Below are positions 4,839 to 6,996 of a DNA stretch of 6,996 bases, piece after piece. The translations under genes were made by a program, and so were the position numbers. The stretch lies in the NCBI GenBank assembly GCA_902795715.1, contig CADBME010000089.1, forward strand, positions 1-6,996, written 5' to 3'. Below the pieces are notes generated by a model that worked only from the letters and a program-made list of their open reading frames with translations, was not told where the DNA came from and did not search any database. Each line of letters opens with the position of its first letter. Position 1 is the first letter of the stretch. This DNA comes from an uncultured Lachnospiraceae bacterium. GTDB taxonomy: Bacteria > Bacillota_A > Clostridia > Lachnospirales > Lachnospiraceae.

Positions 4839-5487
4839 AAAAATAAAAACAGAAAAGACCAGGCAGGGAAGAGGCACTTTTTCCTTCTGCTTATATACTG
4901 AGATCCATCTTTTTTTATACATTATATATATTATGATCGGATTGATTCTGGCCTGCCGCTACAGCATGAGAGCGACGTCTCCTCCTTTGTGCAGACCGGT
5001 GGGCCTGGCAGCTTTTTTGATTCTGGTCATCATTGCCATCCATGACCAGGAGACCGGACGGATTCCGGATTCACTGAACGGAGCCTTGCTGGTGATGGGC
5101 TTTCTTGATTGGGTCATTGTCCTGATCAGTCATTCAGAGAAGCCGGGGTTAAGCCTGCTTCAGGGCTTGAGAGGCTTGGAGGCCGCGGGAGAACTTGATG
5201 CAGGCGGTTTTGCTGACAGGGTGTGTGGTTTTTTGTGTATAAGCATGGTCCTCTTCCTTGTCTCATGGCTTTGTGGAAAGGGAATCGGAGGTGGTGATAT
5301 CAAGCTGATGGCCGCAGCCGGTTTTCTTTGCGGAAGCCGTAAGATCACAGGGGCTTGTCTGATCGGGTTTTTTGGTGCAGGGATCTATGGCATGGTTCTG
5401 CTTATTTTGAGAAAGGTTTCGGCAAAAGATCACTTTCCGCTGGGCCCCTTTTTATGTCTGGGTATAGGATGGATGCTGGGCAGTTAA
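4834..5487 (+). CDS. Type IV prepilin leader peptidase (A24 aspartyl protease), start uncertain
   Basis: A polytopic membrane protease that would cleave the leader of type IV pilin-like precursors at the cytoplasmic face. Counting from GTG 4834 (217 residues), the two catalytic aspartates are D71 in HDQETGRIPD (the D-x5-IP motif) and D155 in GGGDIKLM (the GxGD motif). Membrane segments lie near 24-42, 56-70, 82-98, 132-147, 172-194 and perhaps 201-216, the last with FPLGPFLCLG as in this family. Like CpaA-type enzymes it is short and has no N-terminal methyltransferase domain. The loop at about 100-128 is rather long. The start is unclear: GTG 4834 overlaps its own ribosome binding site, ATA 4843 is ideally spaced but non-canonical, and ATG 4933 has no ribosome binding site and would cut the first membrane segment. 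The stop codon is TAA 5485-5487. No pilin, ATPase or assembly genes are in the window, so its substrates must be elsewhere. No convincing terminator separates it from nifJ. Confidence 0.88.
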   Translation: MIKIKTEKTRQGRGTFSFCLYTEIHLFLYIIYIMIGLILACRYSMRATSPPLCRPVGLAAFLILVIIAIHDQETGRIPDSLNGALLVMGFLDWVIVLISHSEKPGLSLLQGLRGLEAAGELDAGGFADRVCGFLCISMVLFLVSWLCGKGIGGGDIKLMAAAGFLCGSRKITGACLIGFFGAGIYGMVLLILRKVSAKDHFPLGPFLCLGIGWMLGS

Positions 5488-5602
5488 AGTGTTAAAAAGT
5501 GGTTTTAATAAAGAAAAAACAAGACCAATAAAAAATTGGCCCGGATAAGGTTGCTTTTTGTTCTCTTACAATGTTTTTCCTTAGAAACAATAGTTCATAA
5601 CC

Positions 5603-5631
5603 TTTACATCGTTTGCAAAAAATGATACTAT
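5603..5631 (+). promoter_or_regulatory. Probable nifJ promoter
   Basis: TTTACA (5603-5608) matches the -35 at 5 of 6. A 17-bp spacer precedes TACTAT (5626-5631), which matches the -10 at 4 of 6 and carries the extended TG at 5623-5624. Transcription would start near 5638. An overlapping alternative is TTGCAA (5613-5618) with TACAAT (5638-5643) at a 19-bp spacing. The rest of 5488-5690 is AT-rich, with small hairpins at 5492-5508 and 5525-5539 that lack T-tracts. Confidence 0.6.
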
Positions 5632-5637
5632 TTTAGA

Positions 5638-5660
5638 TACAATTATTAACCACAATTGTA
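5638..5660. promoter_or_regulatory. Inverted repeat at the nifJ transcription start, possible operator
   Basis: TACAATT (5638-5644) and AATTGTA (5654-5660) form a 7-bp inverted repeat with a 9-bp spacer. The right arm overlaps the 8-bp palindrome ACAATTGT (5652-5659). The position, over the inferred start site and before the ribosome binding site, suits a repressor. It does not match the Rex consensus well. AT-rich DNA makes such repeats easy to find, so confidence is low. Confidence 0.3.
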
Positions 5661-5690
5661 ATTATACACTTTGACAAGGAGGAAATCACT

Positions 5691-6996
5691 ATGCCCAGAG
5701 CAAAACAATCAATGGATGGCAATACTGCTGCAGCTCATGTCGCTTATGCGTTTACAGATGTAGCAGCGATTTATCCCATCACTCCCTCCAGTCCTATGGC
5801 TGATGTAATCGACCAGTGGTCTGCAGCAGGACAGGAAAATATTTTCGGGAACCAGGTTGTTGTCAGTGAAATGCAGTCTGAAGCCGGTGCCGCCGGTACG
5901 GTACACGGATCTCTTGCTGCCGGAGCAATTACCACGACATTTACCGCTTCCCAGGGTCTTCTTCTGATGATCCCCAACATGTACAAGATTGCAGCAGAGC
6001 AGCTTCCCTGCGTATTTGATGTTTCTGCACGTACAGTTGCTACACAGTCCCTGAATATTTTCGGCGACCACAGTGACGTATATGCATGCCGTCAGACCGG
6101 TTTTGCCATGCTTGCCGAGAGCAATCCTCAGGAAGTTATGGATCTGAGTCCGGTTGCCCATCTTTCCGCAATCGAAGGAAAGGTTCCTTTTATCAATTTC
6201 TTTGATGGTTTCCGTACCTCTCATGAGATTCAGAAGATTGAGAAATGGGACTATCAGGATCTGAAAGAAATGTGCAACATGGATGCCGTTGCTGCTTTCC
6301 GTGAGCATGCTCTGAATCCTGAGAAACCCGCTATGCGTGGTTCTCATGAGAACGGCGACGTATTTTTCCAGCATCGTGAAGCTTGTAACCCGGTTTATGA
6401 TGCCCTTCCCGCAGTTGTTGAGAAGTATATGGCAAAGATCAACGAAAAACTGGGTACTGACTACGATTTATTCAATTACTATGGTGCAGCTGACGCAGAC
6501 CGTGTAATCATTGCTATGGGTTCTATCTGTGATGTGGCAGAAGAAGTAATTGATTACCTGACTGCTGCCGGAGAGAAAGTCGGCCTGATCAAGGTTCGCC
6601 TCTATCGTCCGTGGGTTTCTTCTGCTCTGCTTAAGGTTCTTCCGCAGACAGCTAAGAAGATTGCCGTTCTGGATCGTACCAAAGAGCCGGGCTCCCTTGG
6701 AGATCCCCTTTTCCTCGATGTTGCCGTAACTCTTCGTGAGGCAGGAATGAACGATATCGTTCTGACCGGCGGACGTTATGGACTTGGTTCCAAGGATACA
6801 CCGCCTTCATCTGTATTTGCAGTATATAAAGAGCTTGAGAAAGACGATCCCAAGCCTCGTTTCACGATTGGTATCGTAGATGATGTGACCAATCTTTCTC
6901 TTCCGGAGGTTAAGCCGGCACCTATTACTTCCGCACCGGGAACTGTTGAATGTAAGTTCTGGGGTCTGGGCGGCGACGGTACCGTTGGTGCCAACA
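5691..6996 (+). CDS. nifJ: Pyruvate:ferredoxin (flavodoxin) oxidoreductase, 5' part
   Basis: The first 435 codons of a protein that normally has about 1,170-1,200 residues; the reading frame is open to the window edge. The cytoplasmic enzyme oxidatively decarboxylates pyruvate to acetyl-CoA and CO2 using thiamine diphosphate and iron-sulfur clusters, and passes electrons to ferredoxin. Domain I carries YPITPSSPMAD (28-38) with T31, SEMQSEAGAAG with E64, and SAR with R114. These have the same numbers as the substrate-site residues described for the Desulfovibrio africanus enzyme, which supports the chosen start. Domain II (about 260-415) includes LDRTKEPGSLGDPL and GGRYGLGSKDTPPSSVFAVYKEL (360-382). 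The next domain begins with KFWGLGGDGTVGAN (422-435). The cluster and main thiamine-binding domains lie beyond the window. Start: ATG with AAGGAGG (5676-5682) eight bases upstream. The frequent GGT, GTT and CGT codons differ from its neighbours and fit very high expression, not transfer. Confidence 0.97.
   Translation, partial: MPRAKQSMDGNTAAAHVAYAFTDVAAIYPITPSSPMADVIDQWSAAGQENIFGNQVVVSEMQSEAGAAGTVHGSLAAGAITTTFTASQGLLLMIPNMYKIAAEQLPCVFDVSARTVATQSLNIFGDHSDVYACRQTGFAMLAESNPQEVMDLSPVAHLSAIEGKVPFINFFDGFRTSHEIQKIEKWDYQDLKEMCNMDAVAAFREHALNPEKPAMRGSHENGDVFFQHREACNPVYDALPAVVEKYMAKINEKLGTDYDLFNYYGAADADRVIIAMGSICDVAEEVIDYLTAAGEKVGLIKVRLYRPWVSSALLKVLPQTAKKIAVLDRTKEPGSLGDPLFLDVAVTLREAGMNDIVLTGGRYGLGSKDTPPSSVFAVYKELEKDDPKPRFTIGIVDDVTNLSLPEVKPAPITSAPGTVECKFWGLGGDGTVGAN

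Noticed and set aside
5492..5539. Terminator between the prepilin peptidase gene and nifJ
   Set aside because: TTAAAA-agtgg-TTTTAA is an A-U-only stem and CCAAT-aaaaa-ATTGG has just five pairs. Neither is followed directly by a T-tract, so neither supports a confident call.
5709..6374. Minus-strand open frame of about 220 codons
   Set aside because: It is antisense to nifJ, whose translated sequence is unmistakable over the same bases.
5691..6996. nifJ as horizontally acquired, because its codon use differs from neighbours
   Set aside because: The bias towards GGT, GTT and CGT is the usual signature of a very highly expressed gene; nothing mobile is nearby.

Overview
The window looks like chromosomal DNA of an anaerobic Gram-positive member of the Clostridia, most likely Lachnospiraceae-like. 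The reasons are strong purine-rich Shine-Dalgarno sites, an intermediate G+C content with AT-rich intergenic DNA, a pyruvate:ferredoxin oxidoreductase with codon use typical of a highly expressed gene, and the particular forms of the MltG, PdaA-type deacetylase and GNAT proteins. This assignment is inference; no rRNA or marker gene is present.

Layout, left to right. (1) Positions 1-169 hold the edge of an unidentified upstream unit, a possible terminator and an extended -10 promoter. (2) A forward two-gene unit follows: a secreted, lysine-rich PdaA-type polysaccharide deacetylase (170-1144) and, 13 bp later, a LytTR response regulator (1158-1925). (3) A convergent minus-strand gene (2008-2985) encodes a GNAT acetyltransferase with an extra N-terminal region. 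(4) Divergent from it lies mltG (3197-4501), a membrane-anchored endolytic murein transglycosylase, closed by a clear intrinsic terminator. (5) A roughly 330-bp gene-free stretch (4502-4833) carries that terminator, an 18-bp palindrome overlapping its T-tract, two and a half copies of a 43-bp tandem repeat, and a strong extended -10 promoter. (6) A stand-alone type IV prepilin peptidase (to 5487) has a near-perfect Shine-Dalgarno but no canonical start codon at the expected distance. (7) The first 435 codons of nifJ (pyruvate:ferredoxin oxidoreductase) run off the right edge from 5691.

Two genes act on peptidoglycan (the deacetylase and MltG), and the LytTR regulator is probably co-transcribed with the deacetylase, so the left half has a cell-envelope theme. 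The prepilin peptidase would process type IV pilin-like precursors encoded elsewhere. nifJ is central fermentative metabolism and probably unrelated to the rest.

No complete undescribed system is evident. The most unusual signals are repeat-driven. The receiver domain carries an in-frame insertion built of 24-bp repeats, directly after the phosphoacceptor Asp, and it shares an exact 18-nt word, read in the same frame, with the repeat-rich tail of the deacetylase next door. The 43-bp repeats after mltG and the start-codon problem of the prepilin peptidase also deserve a check.
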